The notes under the pieces were generated by a model. That model was not told where the DNA came from and ran no database searches. It was given only the letters and a program-made list of their open reading frames with translations. From Wolbachia endosymbiont (group A) of Rhinocyllus conicus (GTDB lineage Bacteria; Pseudomonadota; Alphaproteobacteria; Rickettsiales; Anaplasmataceae), in assembly GCF_947250775.1 (NCBI RefSeq), contig NZ_OX366349.1:1612001-1676000 (forward strand): a stretch of DNA of 64,000 bases. Reading direction: 5' to 3'. Position 1 is the stretch's first letter, and each line of letters begins with the position of its first letter. A program made the translations under genes and the position numbers. Of the stretch, positions 16,247 through 24,583 are shown in pieces.

Positions 16247-17542
16247 TTAGCCATGCCTTGAATCAATACGTTTAGTTCTGTAATTGTGTCCGCTCAGACT
16301 AATGTTCTCTAGGTGAGATCGTGGAGTATTCGTTGCAGTATTTGGCTGTTCAATTACGCTAGTTGGTATAATACTTCTATTTCTTTCAAAATTTCCATCT
16401 CGTATAGCTTCCAGAACGCTTTTTCCTCCTAAAAGACAGTTTTCTCCTAAACTTTTCCCCTTATCTTCTAACTCGTTAAGCCTTGCTTCGCTCTCCTTAT
16501 CAAGCTTTACTTCTATTTCATTACTATTTTCCTTAGGATTTAGATGAATACTGATTTTTCCTGCTTCACTATCAAAAGATAATGTTACACCTTGCTTACA
16601 AACGTCCAGATAATTTCTTTTTCCGTTGTAGCTTTCAACTCTTACTATACTTTTCCCAATTTGCAGTATACCAACTCTTAAGTTTAAACCTTCATTCTTT
16701 TCATTGCTTAGGATTTTTGCAACTTCAACAATACTATCTTGTGGATATTCTATATAAAAACATCCATTATCTATCTCTACTTCTAATTCATCCTTTTGGG
16801 TTTGCTTATTTTTGTTTACAATACTTTCATATGCTACATTTTCTAGATCGTTTTCAATTTCCTTACATTGTGCAAAGAGATCATTTACATAATCAGAATC
16901 AGAAGTTACATGTCCTAGCTCACCACCATCGAAAAGACCTCTTTCTACTTTCCCACCTTTTAACAATAAATCCCTAATGGTGTTTCTTATGATGTCTAAA
17001 TTACCATCTTCCAGTGCTTCATTCGTGTTGTCATCATCTTGATCTTCATTGCTATAGGAAACATCCTGACCTCTCAGTGCATGTGCTTTACTGCTAGGGC
17101 ATAGGCCTTCATTATTGATAACACCTATTATTTCTTCAAATATCAAATTTGTTACAGTTCTATAACGATCACCATAACATGAATTCAATCTTATCCCTTT
17201 CCTTAAGTATTCATCTGTTATGCGTTGAATAAGCCTTAAAGCACTTCCTTTGTTATTTTCTTCTTCCACCTTTTTCATCTCATTACAAAATTCATCAATC
17301 AGCTTCTTTTCATTTTCAGTTAATGGTATTTCTAGATCCATTAAAAGTGAGCCATCTTCCGAAAAACAAGAATAATCTGAACTACAGCTCGAATTTGAGT
17401 CCCCATCACTTGATTCAGGACAAGGCGTCTGATTACCATCAGCAGAACTATCATATGAATCATAATCACTAAAGTTCTGTAGTCGATCATCACTTTCGTG
17501 TTCATCTGTTTTGTTTGACAAATCACTGCGAGAGAACTTCAT
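16247..17542 (-). CDS. Hypothetical acidic protein
   Basis: A 431-residue protein that I do not recognise. The first ~75 residues are rich in Ser and Asp (SDYDSYDSSADGNQ, SSDGDSNSSCSSDYSC); the middle is predicted mixed helix and strand with several acidic patches; the C-terminus ends in basic NYRTKRIDSRHG. There is no signal peptide or membrane segment. The composition recalls secreted acidic effectors of Anaplasmataceae, which is only a resemblance. A 53-codon basic ORF lies 8 bases upstream on the same strand and may be cotranscribed. Confidence 0.75.
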   Translation of the reverse strand: MKFSRSDLSNKTDEHESDDRLQNFSDYDSYDSSADGNQTPCPESSDGDSNSSCSSDYSCFSEDGSLLMDLEIPLTENEKKLIDEFCNEMKKVEEENNKGSALRLIQRITDEYLRKGIRLNSCYGDRYRTVTNLIFEEIIGVINNEGLCPSSKAHALRGQDVSYSNEDQDDDNTNEALEDGNLDIIRNTIRDLLLKGGKVERGLFDGGELGHVTSDSDYVNDLFAQCKEIENDLENVAYESIVNKNKQTQKDELEVEIDNGCFYIEYPQDSIVEVAKILSNEKNEGLNLRVGILQIGKSIVRVESYNGKRNYLDVCKQGVTLSFDSEAGKISIHLNPKENSNEIEVKLDKESEARLNELEDKGKSLGENCLLGGKSVLEAIRDGNFERNRSIIPTSVIEQPNTATNTPRSHLENISLSGHNYRTKRIDSRHG

Positions 17543-17550
17543 CGGATCTT

Positions 17551-17712
17551 TTATATTACTTCCAAACTTTGTTGATTATCACTTTCGCCTAACCTAATAT
17601 CAGTTAGTGTTGGATCATATAATTCTTGGGTATTTTTTGCTTCTGTTTTCCTCGTCTTACGTAATGGATAAGGCTGATAAAATTGAGTTCGTTTCCTTTT
17701 TACCTTATTCAT
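17551..17712 (-). CDS. Small basic hypothetical protein upstream of acidic protein
   Basis: A 53-residue frame starting with ATG at 17712 (MNKVKRKRTQFYQPYPLRKT) and ending at 17551, 8 bases before the 431-residue gene. The first half is strongly basic and the second half acidic. There is no clear ribosome site. Position and frame length favour a real small gene or a leader peptide, but conservation cannot be judged here. Confidence 0.4.
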   Translation of the reverse strand: MNKVKRKRTQFYQPYPLRKTRKTEAKNTQELYDPTLTDIRLGESDNQQSLEVI

Positions 17713-17841
17713 GTTGCATAACCGTTATTCAATAATTCTTTAACAAATACCATAATACATAGGCAAGTCAGTAAAAAAATTTGACTTACATTACTCTACC
17801 ACAATTTTGAGATAGAGTAATGAATTATTTTCGTTTGGCAT

Positions 17842-20800
17842 TTAAACGTTTTGTATCTGCTGTAATGATTTCACTTCCAATTTGCTATTCTTTACATATT
17901 GAATTGCAAGCACTAACGCTTTACTCCCAGAAGCTGTGGTGCTATAAGCTATATTTTGCAAAATAGCAGTTCTCCTGATATCTTTGCTATCTGAGACTGA
18001 TTTCACACCTTTTGAAGTATTGATTACTAGATTTATTTTTCCATCTTTGAGCATATCAACTATGTGGGGTCTGCCTTCTCTCACTTTATTTACAGCTTTT
18101 GCAGCAATGCCGTTATTATTCAGATATAAAGCTGTGCCTTTGGTTGCATATATTTCAAAACTCAGTTCTTTCAACATTCGTGCAACAGGCAATATATACT
18201 CTTTATCATCATCTTTTACTGAAACCAGAGCTGTTCCTTCTATTGGTAACTTGTATCCTGCAGCCATGTGCGTTTTTGCAAGTGCAGCTTCAAACGATGA
18301 GTCAATTCCCATTACTTCTCCTGTTGATTTCATTTCAGGACCAAGTAGAGTGTCAATTCCCGAAAAGCGCGTGAATGGAAAAACAGCAGCTTTAACTGCA
18401 AAATGATTGAAAGGCTTGTTTTCCTGATTCAATTTTTTACCCAAAATAACCTGAGTGGCAAGCTTTGCAATAGGAATATTGATTACCTTGGAAATAAAAG
18501 GAACGGTTCGACTAGCTCGTAAATTTACTTCAAGTATGTATACATAACTCTCTTGAACAGCAAACTGAATGTTTATCAGACCTTTCACTTCTAGTGCAAG
18601 AGCTATTCTTTCAGTTTGGAGCTCGATCTCTTTTATTACTTCGTCACTCAATGTATTTGTCGGTATTGAGCATGTTGAATCGCCAGAGTGGATACCAGCT
18701 TCTTCAATATGCTCCATGACCGCTGCAATGAAAACTTTTTTCCCATCACACACAGCATCAACGTCAACCTCAACTGCATTGACTAAAAATTTATCAAGAA
18801 GCAGCGATCCGTGTTCAAAAATTTTGGTTTGATTCAAGACATACTCTTTAAAGCTCTGAGTATCGTGTCTAATCGACATAGACTGACCGCCGAGGACATA
18901 TGATGGCCTGACTACTAGTGGAAACCCCACCTTTTCTGCGTTGGTTAACGCTTCTTTTACTGAATGGCAGATAGAACTTTCAGGTTGTTTTAAATTAAGT
19001 TGCAAAGCAAGGTTTTTAAACCTCATGCGATCTTCTGCAAGGTCAATAGAATCAAACGAAGTTCCCAGAATTTTGAAACCTCTCTCGTTAAGCACTTTGG
19101 CTAACTTTAAAGGTGTTTGACCACCTATTTGAACTATTACACCAACCAGTGTGCCATTTTCTTGCTCTTTACTTAGTATTTCAAGCACATCCTCTGCAAT
19201 CAGTGGGGCGAAATATAAACGATCAGCGGTATCATAATCAGTTGAAACGGTTTCTGGATTACAGTTGATCATTATTGTTTCATACCCCATTTCTTTGGCG
19301 GCAGAAGCTGCATGTACGCATGCATAATCAAACTCAATACCTTGACCAATGCGATTTGGACCACTTCCTAAAATGACAACCTTTTCTCGGTCAGAAACAT
19401 CTGCTTCGCACTCCATTCCCTCTGTCATCCGAGTAGCTGACACTGGGATCCATTCTTCCTTATCTCTGGATTCCAGCGTCACGCGCTGGAATGACATCAT
19501 TGTGTTACCCTCATAACAGCCATACATATAAGCAGTGCTCGATTCAAATTCAGCTGCACAGGTGTCTACACGCTTATAAACTTGTTTAATGCCAAATTTT
19601 TTTCTTATTTCTTCAATTTGCTCTACTTTCTTATTGCTTAATTTTGCCAATCTTGCATCTGAAAACCCCATTTTTTTCAGCTCTAACATTTCATATGCAG
19701 TCTCAGGAAGGCCGTTTTCCTTGATTTTTTGTTCAGCTAATATAATTTGCTGTATATTCTGCAAAAACCATAAGTCATATCCTGTAATCGAATTTATTTC
19801 TTCTATGCTTATTCCATGACGCATTGCGTCAGCAGCAATCAGTAATCTGTTTGGCAGCAATTTTGCTAATTGAGATCTGATGTGATCAATATCAGTATTT
19901 TCAGGAAATACTTCATTAAGTCCCGTAAGCCCAGTTTCAAGCGAGCGAAAAGCTTTCTGCAGCGACTCATTAAAAGTGCGGCCGATCGACATCACTTCCC
20001 CCACTGATTTCATGGAAGTTGATAGTTCACAATTCGTCCCCTTAAACTTCTCAAATTCAAAACAAGGAATTTTAGTGACGATGTAATCAATCACTGGTTC
20101 AAATGCAGCAGGTATAACTGGAGCGCAATCATTACGTATCTCATCGAGTGAATAGCCGATAGCAAGTTTAGTTACAACTTTTGCAATAGGATAACCTGTT
20201 GCTTTTGAAGCAAGTGCAGAAGAGCGAGAAACCCTTGGATTCATTTCAATCACAACGAGGCTTCCATCTTCTTTAGGATTCACTGCAAACTGAACATTTG
20301 CACCACCGGCACTAACATCAATTTCTCTTAGCACTGCTATAGATGCATTTCTCATCTGTTGGTATTCTACGTCACGCAGAGTCAAAGCAGGAGCAACCGT
20401 GATACTATCCCCAGTGTGCACTCCCATTGGATCAATATTTTCTATCGAACAGACTATTATGCAGTTATCTTTACAATCACGGATAACTTCCATTTCATAT
20501 TCTTTCCAGCCGATAATTGATTCATCTATCTGAACTTCATTTATTGGCGAAATTTTGAGAGCACTTTCTGCAATATTGAAAAACTCCTCTTTATTGTATG
20601 CTATGCCGCTACCTGCACCACCAAGGGTGAATGACGAGCGGATGATTGCTGGTAATCCAATGTAATCCAAAGCCTTTCTTATTTGTTCTTGATTTTTTAT
20701 AATGATACTTTTGGGGTATTTTAGCCCTATTTTATCCATGGACTGACGGAATAACTCTCTATCCTCTGCTTTTTTTATTGCTTCTCTATTTACCCCTATT

Positions 20801-21144
20801 AATTCTACATTGTATTTGTCTAACACTCCATCATCTGCAAGTTTTATTGCGCAATTGAGTGCTGTTTGCCCGCCCATTGTTGGCAATATTGCATTTGGCA
20901 TCTCCTTAATTATAATTTTCTCTATGATTTCAGGCAGTACCGGCTCAATATAAGTTGCATCAGAAAACTCAGGATCTGTCATTATAGTTGCGGGGTTGGA
21001 GTTAACCAAAATGACTTTATAACCTTCACTTTTTAATACTTTACAGCTTTGCGTTCCAGAATAATCAAACTCGCATGCCTGACCTATAACTATTGGGCCT
21101 GCTCCTATTACTAATATAGATTCTATATCTGTGCGTTTTGGCAT
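17842..21144 (-). CDS. carB: Carbamoyl phosphate synthase large subunit with in-frame insert
   Basis: CarB uses two ATP, bicarbonate and ammonia (delivered by CarA) to make carbamoyl phosphate for pyrimidine synthesis. The 1,100 residues comprise two homologous ATP-grasp halves (IGAGPIVIGQACEFDYSG at the start of the first, LGSGPNRIGQGIEFDYACVH at the second), an oligomerisation segment and a C-terminal MGS-like allosteric domain (YATKGTALYL). It is about 30 residues longer than typical because a palindromic repeat lies in frame just before the second half, between AYMYGCYEG and ECEADVSDREKV. No carA is nearby. Confidence 0.96.
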   Translation of the reverse strand: MPKRTDIESILVIGAGPIVIGQACEFDYSGTQSCKVLKSEGYKVILVNSNPATIMTDPEFSDATYIEPVLPEIIEKIIIKEMPNAILPTMGGQTALNCAIKLADDGVLDKYNVELIGVNREAIKKAEDRELFRQSMDKIGLKYPKSIIIKNQEQIRKALDYIGLPAIIRSSFTLGGAGSGIAYNKEEFFNIAESALKISPINEVQIDESIIGWKEYEMEVIRDCKDNCIIVCSIENIDPMGVHTGDSITVAPALTLRDVEYQQMRNASIAVLREIDVSAGGANVQFAVNPKEDGSLVVIEMNPRVSRSSALASKATGYPIAKVVTKLAIGYSLDEIRNDCAPVIPAAFEPVIDYIVTKIPCFEFEKFKGTNCELSTSMKSVGEVMSIGRTFNESLQKAFRSLETGLTGLNEVFPENTDIDHIRSQLAKLLPNRLLIAADAMRHGISIEEINSITGYDLWFLQNIQQIILAEQKIKENGLPETAYEMLELKKMGFSDARLAKLSNKKVEQIEEIRKKFGIKQVYKRVDTCAAEFESSTAYMYGCYEGNTMMSFQRVTLESRDKEEWIPVSATRMTEGMECEADVSDREKVVILGSGPNRIGQGIEFDYACVHAASAAKEMGYETIMINCNPETVSTDYDTADRLYFAPLIAEDVLEILSKEQENGTLVGVIVQIGGQTPLKLAKVLNERGFKILGTSFDSIDLAEDRMRFKNLALQLNLKQPESSICHSVKEALTNAEKVGFPLVVRPSYVLGGQSMSIRHDTQSFKEYVLNQTKIFEHGSLLLDKFLVNAVEVDVDAVCDGKKVFIAAVMEHIEEAGIHSGDSTCSIPTNTLSDEVIKEIELQTERIALALEVKGLINIQFAVQESYVYILEVNLRASRTVPFISKVINIPIAKLATQVILGKKLNQENKPFNHFAVKAAVFPFTRFSGIDTLLGPEMKSTGEVMGIDSSFEAALAKTHMAAGYKLPIEGTALVSVKDDDKEYILPVARMLKELSFEIYATKGTALYLNNNGIAAKAVNKVREGRPHIVDMLKDGKINLVINTSKGVKSVSDSKDIRRTAILQNIAYSTTASGSKALVLAIQYVKNSKLEVKSLQQIQNV
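19420..19504 (-). repeat. Palindromic element inserted in frame within carB
   Basis: Contains 'tgtcatccgagtagctgac' and 'ggattccagcgtcacgcgct', closely matching the ubiX insert. It adds about 30 codons (including SFQRVTLESRDKEEWIPVSA) at the linker between the two synthetase halves, a place where a surface loop should be tolerated. Confidence 0.8.
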
Positions 21145-21239
21145 AATTACAATAACGATTTCTGTTCAAATAATGTTACCAATCTTTCCTGTATATGTGA
21201 ATTTTTATTAAATCTATTAGCTAACTGTTTTTAGGCTTG

Positions 21240-21336
21240 ACGCATAACTGTACGAACATTGTGATTTGAGTCTACTAGGAGGGTGTCATCCAAGTAGCCT
21301 TCTTCTCCTGTCATCCCAGTGCCCAGACACTGGGAT
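21240..21336. repeat. Palindromic repeat cluster before IS copy B
   Basis: Carries 'gtcatcccagtgcccagac' followed by the matching arm 'cactgggat', whose last nine bases (21328-21336) are the left target duplication of the IS. The stretch 21145-21239 shows no gene. Confidence 0.6.
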
Positions 21337-22423
21337 GGCTTTGTTGCATAGCACCTTAAGCAGTGATGGTTTACGACAAATTTATGTAATGATTTCAAAT
21401 TTAGCCATACCAATATCAGTGAATTTGTTGAGCAAATAGCACTTAATTAGTAATTCTTTTTCACGATTTACTTCAGATTTATTCCTAAAGCTAAATCCAA
21501 ATACTTGCTTCAACCTTGAGAAAAATCCTTCTATGTAAGATCTCTTTCCATAAATTGCTTCCTTTTTCCACTCTTTTACACCATCTTGTCCATATAATTT
21601 TATTAACCTAATAGCAGCATTCCTGTCAGACATATAATCTATTTTTGAATGTTCTGCTGCATCCTTTTTTGGTAGAACTTTTGTCTTTATATCGTATTTC
21701 TTACACAATTTATAAAGTTTGTGCCTATCGTATGCCCTATCTGCATATAATGCTTTTATTTTGTGCTGAAAATTAACTTCTTCAAGCAAATCGCAAGCTC
21801 CATAGTGGTCAGAGTAGACGCCATTACTGTATCTTGCAGCTATAGCTTTTTTACTATTCACACTTAACATAACATGTAACTTTCTTACTTGCTCGTAGCT
21901 TCGGTACTTTCTATCTGCACTGTTTTCCTTACTGTGGCCAGGAGTGTTACTGTAAATGCTGATACTTGTGCTATCTATGATAATTTCAATATTTTCCATG
22001 TTGCTTTTATCAACCCTGCAATCATTTATCTTAATATTAAGTTTTTTAAACCTTCTTGATGCTTGTGAATAGCTGATAACTGCCAAATTTTTTCCTATTT
22101 GTTGCAGATATCCTTTTATAAACCCCACCGTTTGTCTTAACCCAATTCTAAAAAGATTGACAATTATATGCACCAAAATTACGACTTTATCACTGTAAAT
22201 ATAGTTGCCGCCCTGCATTTTTGGACTATTTTCATACCAATTTTCGATAGCTTCATCGATGTAACGAAAAATATTTCCCCTTTTTTCAAGGAATTTGTTA
22301 TATTCGTTTTGGTTACTGACTTTCATTTTCTGTGGCATATTTTTTCTTCAACAGTTAAATGGTTATTTATAATGAATTTTGTCAGTAGCCACCAGATTTT
22401 TTCGGTTGCTATGCAACAAAGCC
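21337..22423 (-). mobile_element. IS5-family (IS903-like) insertion sequence, copy B
   Basis: A 1,087-bp element with ends GGCTTTGTTGCATAGC and GCTATGCAACAAAGCC and a perfect 9-bp target duplication, cactgggat, at 21328-21336 and 22424-22432. The target is an arm of the common palindromic repeat, the same site type used by copies A and C. Confidence 0.92.
21382..22338 (-). CDS. IS5-family DDE transposase
   Basis: A 318-residue transposase with IIDSTSISIYSNTPGHSKEN (first catalytic Asp), LYADRAYDRHKLYKLC (second Asp) and YGKRSYIEGFFSRLKQVFGF (Glu). It aligns along its whole length with the transposases at 2149-3105 and 35559-36515 but has many substitutions, such as KVSNQNEYNKFLEKRGNIF at the N-terminus. 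The usual MDSTG appears as IDSTS, which keeps the Asp. The frame is intact. It is an older or separately acquired lineage of the same IS group. Confidence 0.92.
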   Translation of the reverse strand: MPQKMKVSNQNEYNKFLEKRGNIFRYIDEAIENWYENSPKMQGGNYIYSDKVVILVHIIVNLFRIGLRQTVGFIKGYLQQIGKNLAVISYSQASRRFKKLNIKINDCRVDKSNMENIEIIIDSTSISIYSNTPGHSKENSADRKYRSYEQVRKLHVMLSVNSKKAIAARYSNGVYSDHYGACDLLEEVNFQHKIKALYADRAYDRHKLYKLCKKYDIKTKVLPKKDAAEHSKIDYMSDRNAAIRLIKLYGQDGVKEWKKEAIYGKRSYIEGFFSRLKQVFGFSFRNKSEVNREKELLIKCYLLNKFTDIGMAKFEIIT

Positions 22424-22558
22424 CACTGGGATCCAGGAAACTTTGATTGTAAACTAATTTGGTAAGCATAAAAGTAAAACACAACGTTCTTGATTATGTT
22501 AAATTAAAAACTAGATCCCAGTGTCTGGGCACTGGGATGACATCCTTTCTAGTGTAAT

Positions 22559-23290
22559 TTATTCGGGAGATTTGCTAAGCGGTAAGATTTTTCCTGATAC
22601 GCTGCAATCGTTAGAAGCTAACTCCACAAATTTGTCTGTTAGTTTATCAGGTGACACCAATTCAGATCCAGGAAATGCCTGCTCACTACCCACAGGTCCT
22701 TTCGTGTATACAGCATTTACACATAATTTTGTATGTTTTGTCTCAGATGCATATATCTGCACCATTATTTCTAGTGCAACTTTACTTGCAGCATACGGCA
22801 TCCAATATGGATAAGAGGAAGGAGAAAGTGTCACCTCTGAGGTCATGAATATCACTCTTCCAGCATTAGACTTCTTTAGCATTGGATCTAAGTTTTTTAG
22901 TAAGTACCAATTGGCAGTAAAATTTGTATTCATTACGTTCTGTAGCTCTTCAATCTCACAGTCGTGAATAGGGTTCAATTTGCCTAAAATTCCAGTACAT
23001 GCAACTAATATATCAAGTGCTCCAGATTCTGATAATTTCAGGCTTTCTATCATGTTTGTCAGTATCTTTACATTCTCAAAGTCTAAAAGATCAAGCTGAA
23101 TTAGTTTCACAGAGCCTTCTTTAAATTCTTCAAGCTCTTCAATTTCATTATATAGTGGCTTGAGATTATCAAGAGATCTTGAAATCAGAATCACACATGC
23201 ACCTTCTTTTACAAATCTTTTTGCAACAGCAGAGCCTATTTCACCTGAAGCTCCGGTGATTAAAGCTACTTTACCTTCTAACTTACTCAT
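22559..23290 (-). CDS. SDR family NAD(P)-dependent oxidoreductase
   Basis: A classical short-chain dehydrogenase/reductase of 243 residues. It shows the cofactor motif TGASGEIG near residue 13, the structural NAG-like segment at LVACTGILG, catalytic Ser in FMTSEVTLSPSS, and YAASK with Tyr and Lys near residue 160. ATG 23290 is chosen because AAGGAG lies a few bases upstream; a start at 23314 would overlap the previous gene. The substrate cannot be told from the sequence. It follows the YihY-type gene by 10 bases and is probably cotranscribed with it. Confidence 0.87.
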   Translation of the reverse strand: MSKLEGKVALITGASGEIGSAVAKRFVKEGACVILISRSLDNLKPLYNEIEELEEFKEGSVKLIQLDLLDFENVKILTNMIESLKLSESGALDILVACTGILGKLNPIHDCEIEELQNVMNTNFTANWYLLKNLDPMLKKSNAGRVIFMTSEVTLSPSSYPYWMPYAASKVALEIMVQIYASETKHTKLCVNAVYTKGPVGSEQAFPGSELVSPDKLTDKFVELASNDCSVSGKILPLSKSPE

Positions 23291-23300
23291 TTCTTTCTCC

Positions 23301-24116
23301 TTAGCGAGATTCATTGAAATATTTTAGCTGAAAATTAAATTTTGCTCCATATATAAAAATCAAACTTAGCATATAAAAAAATAGTAATGACACTACCATA
23401 CCACCTAAACTTCCATATATCAAATTCAGTTGATCAAAGGAAGCTTTTAAGTATTGCTTGAAAGCTGAAGCAGAAATTGTCCAAAGAATAACAGCCACAC
23501 AAGATCCAGGAAAGACGTCTGATAAATTTTGTTTTATGTTTGGCAACATAAAATATAGCCAAGAGACTACTGTGAAAAGTACAAATTCAATGAGGAGATA
23601 TTTAGTATAACTAATTCCCTGATAGGAAAAATCAATTAGCATTGGCACTAATGTAGAGAACACTATAGTTAGAGTTATAATAAGCGTGATCACTAAAAAT
23701 TGTAATATACTGAGTACCCTTCTCCATATATAAGGCGGCGAAACCGGAATTTTATAAGCTTTGTTCAATACTGTTCTTAGCCCTTCAATTGTTGACGAGG
23801 CGGTCCAAACAGCACCTACAATTGCCAAAGTTAGTAAGCTTTGTGGCGGGCCTGATATTATCTCTCTGATACGCGGCATCAAAGATGCCAAAATATCCTG
23901 TGGCATGTTATCAATGATAAATACCCAGCCAATGTTATACTGGTCTAAGAAATTTGCGAATGTTGACGCCACAGCCATTAAAACAATAAGAAAAGGGAAT
24001 ATCGATAACAGGATTAAAAATGATAGATACCCTGCATGCTCCACTCCATCATTATGAATTGTGTCAATCAAAGCACGATAAAGGCAATAAACGATGCTGT
24101 AAAATTTCTGTAGCAC
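23301..24116 (-). CDS. YihY/BrkB family inner membrane protein
   Basis: A 271-residue integral membrane protein of the YihY/virulence factor BrkB family. It has about six hydrophobic segments, starting with AGYLSFLILLSIFPFLIVLM around residue 30, and includes the family motif WTASSTIEGLRTVLNKAY around residue 110 and PNIKQNLSDVFPGSCVAV. The family's function is unknown in bacteria despite older claims of ribonuclease activity. Translation appears to start at GTG 24116. The SDR gene follows after 10 bases. Confidence 0.88.
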   Translation of the reverse strand: MLQKFYSIVYCLYRALIDTIHNDGVEHAGYLSFLILLSIFPFLIVLMAVASTFANFLDQYNIGWVFIIDNMPQDILASLMPRIREIISGPPQSLLTLAIVGAVWTASSTIEGLRTVLNKAYKIPVSPPYIWRRVLSILQFLVITLIITLTIVFSTLVPMLIDFSYQGISYTKYLLIEFVLFTVVSWLYFMLPNIKQNLSDVFPGSCVAVILWTISASAFKQYLKASFDQLNLIYGSLGGMVVSLLFFYMLSLIFIYGAKFNFQLKYFNESR

Positions 24117-24252
24117 TGTAATATAAACGAACCAAGAAAAGTATTCTAAATGAAATAAAGGATACTTTTAAGCAAAAAAATCCTCACCATTTACTTAAAC
24201 TTAATCAATGTGATAGATAATCAAATATGAAACAGAAATTATAGGAGGCATA

Positions 24253-24360
24253 ATGAAAAATTTTCTTCTACTTGTAGCTTTAATTCTCTCCTTTGCGTTT
24301 GATGCAAATGCTACTACTTTTGTTGATAAAAATGATACAACATCATCAGTCCGGTGCTAG
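24253..24360 (+). CDS. Short secreted peptide, probably a truncated gene
   Basis: A 35-codon frame with a very good ribosome site (TAGGAGG at 24242-24248, ATG at 24253). MKNFLLLVALILSFAFDANA is a typical Sec signal peptide with likely cleavage after ANA, leaving about 15 residues. The 3' end coincides with a parA fragment on the other strand, which suggests a recombination junction cut off the rest of a longer secreted protein. It has no recognisable mature domain. Confidence 0.5.
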   Translation: MKNFLLLVALILSFAFDANATTFVDKNDTTSSVRC

Positions 24361-24493
24361 CATTTCCTTGAGGATCAAGATCTACCAATAAAGTGCTTTT
24401 TCCCACAGCAGCAAAGGCTGTCGATAAATTTATACTAGTTGTGGTTTTGCCAACTCCACCCTTTTGATTTACTATTGCAATAATCTTGCTCAC
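24314..24493 (-). pseudogene. parA: ParA (Soj) ATPase N-terminal fragment
   Basis: Starting at GTG 24493 the frame reads SKIIAIVNQKGGVGKTTTSI, the deviant Walker A of ParA-type chromosome partition ATPases, then LLVDLDPQGNASTGL (Walker A' region). Homology stops about residue 49 and the frame ends after ten unrelated residues at 24314. Only the first fifth of a ParA (usually about 260 residues) remains, so this is a relic; a complete copy must be sought elsewhere in the genome. Confidence 0.85.
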
Positions 24494-24583
24494 GCCTTTT
24501 ATCTTATGTATAAAATAATTCTATTGTATATATGCAAGAAACTTTTGCATTAGAAAATTTTTTTGTTGCTAATCACACTAAAA

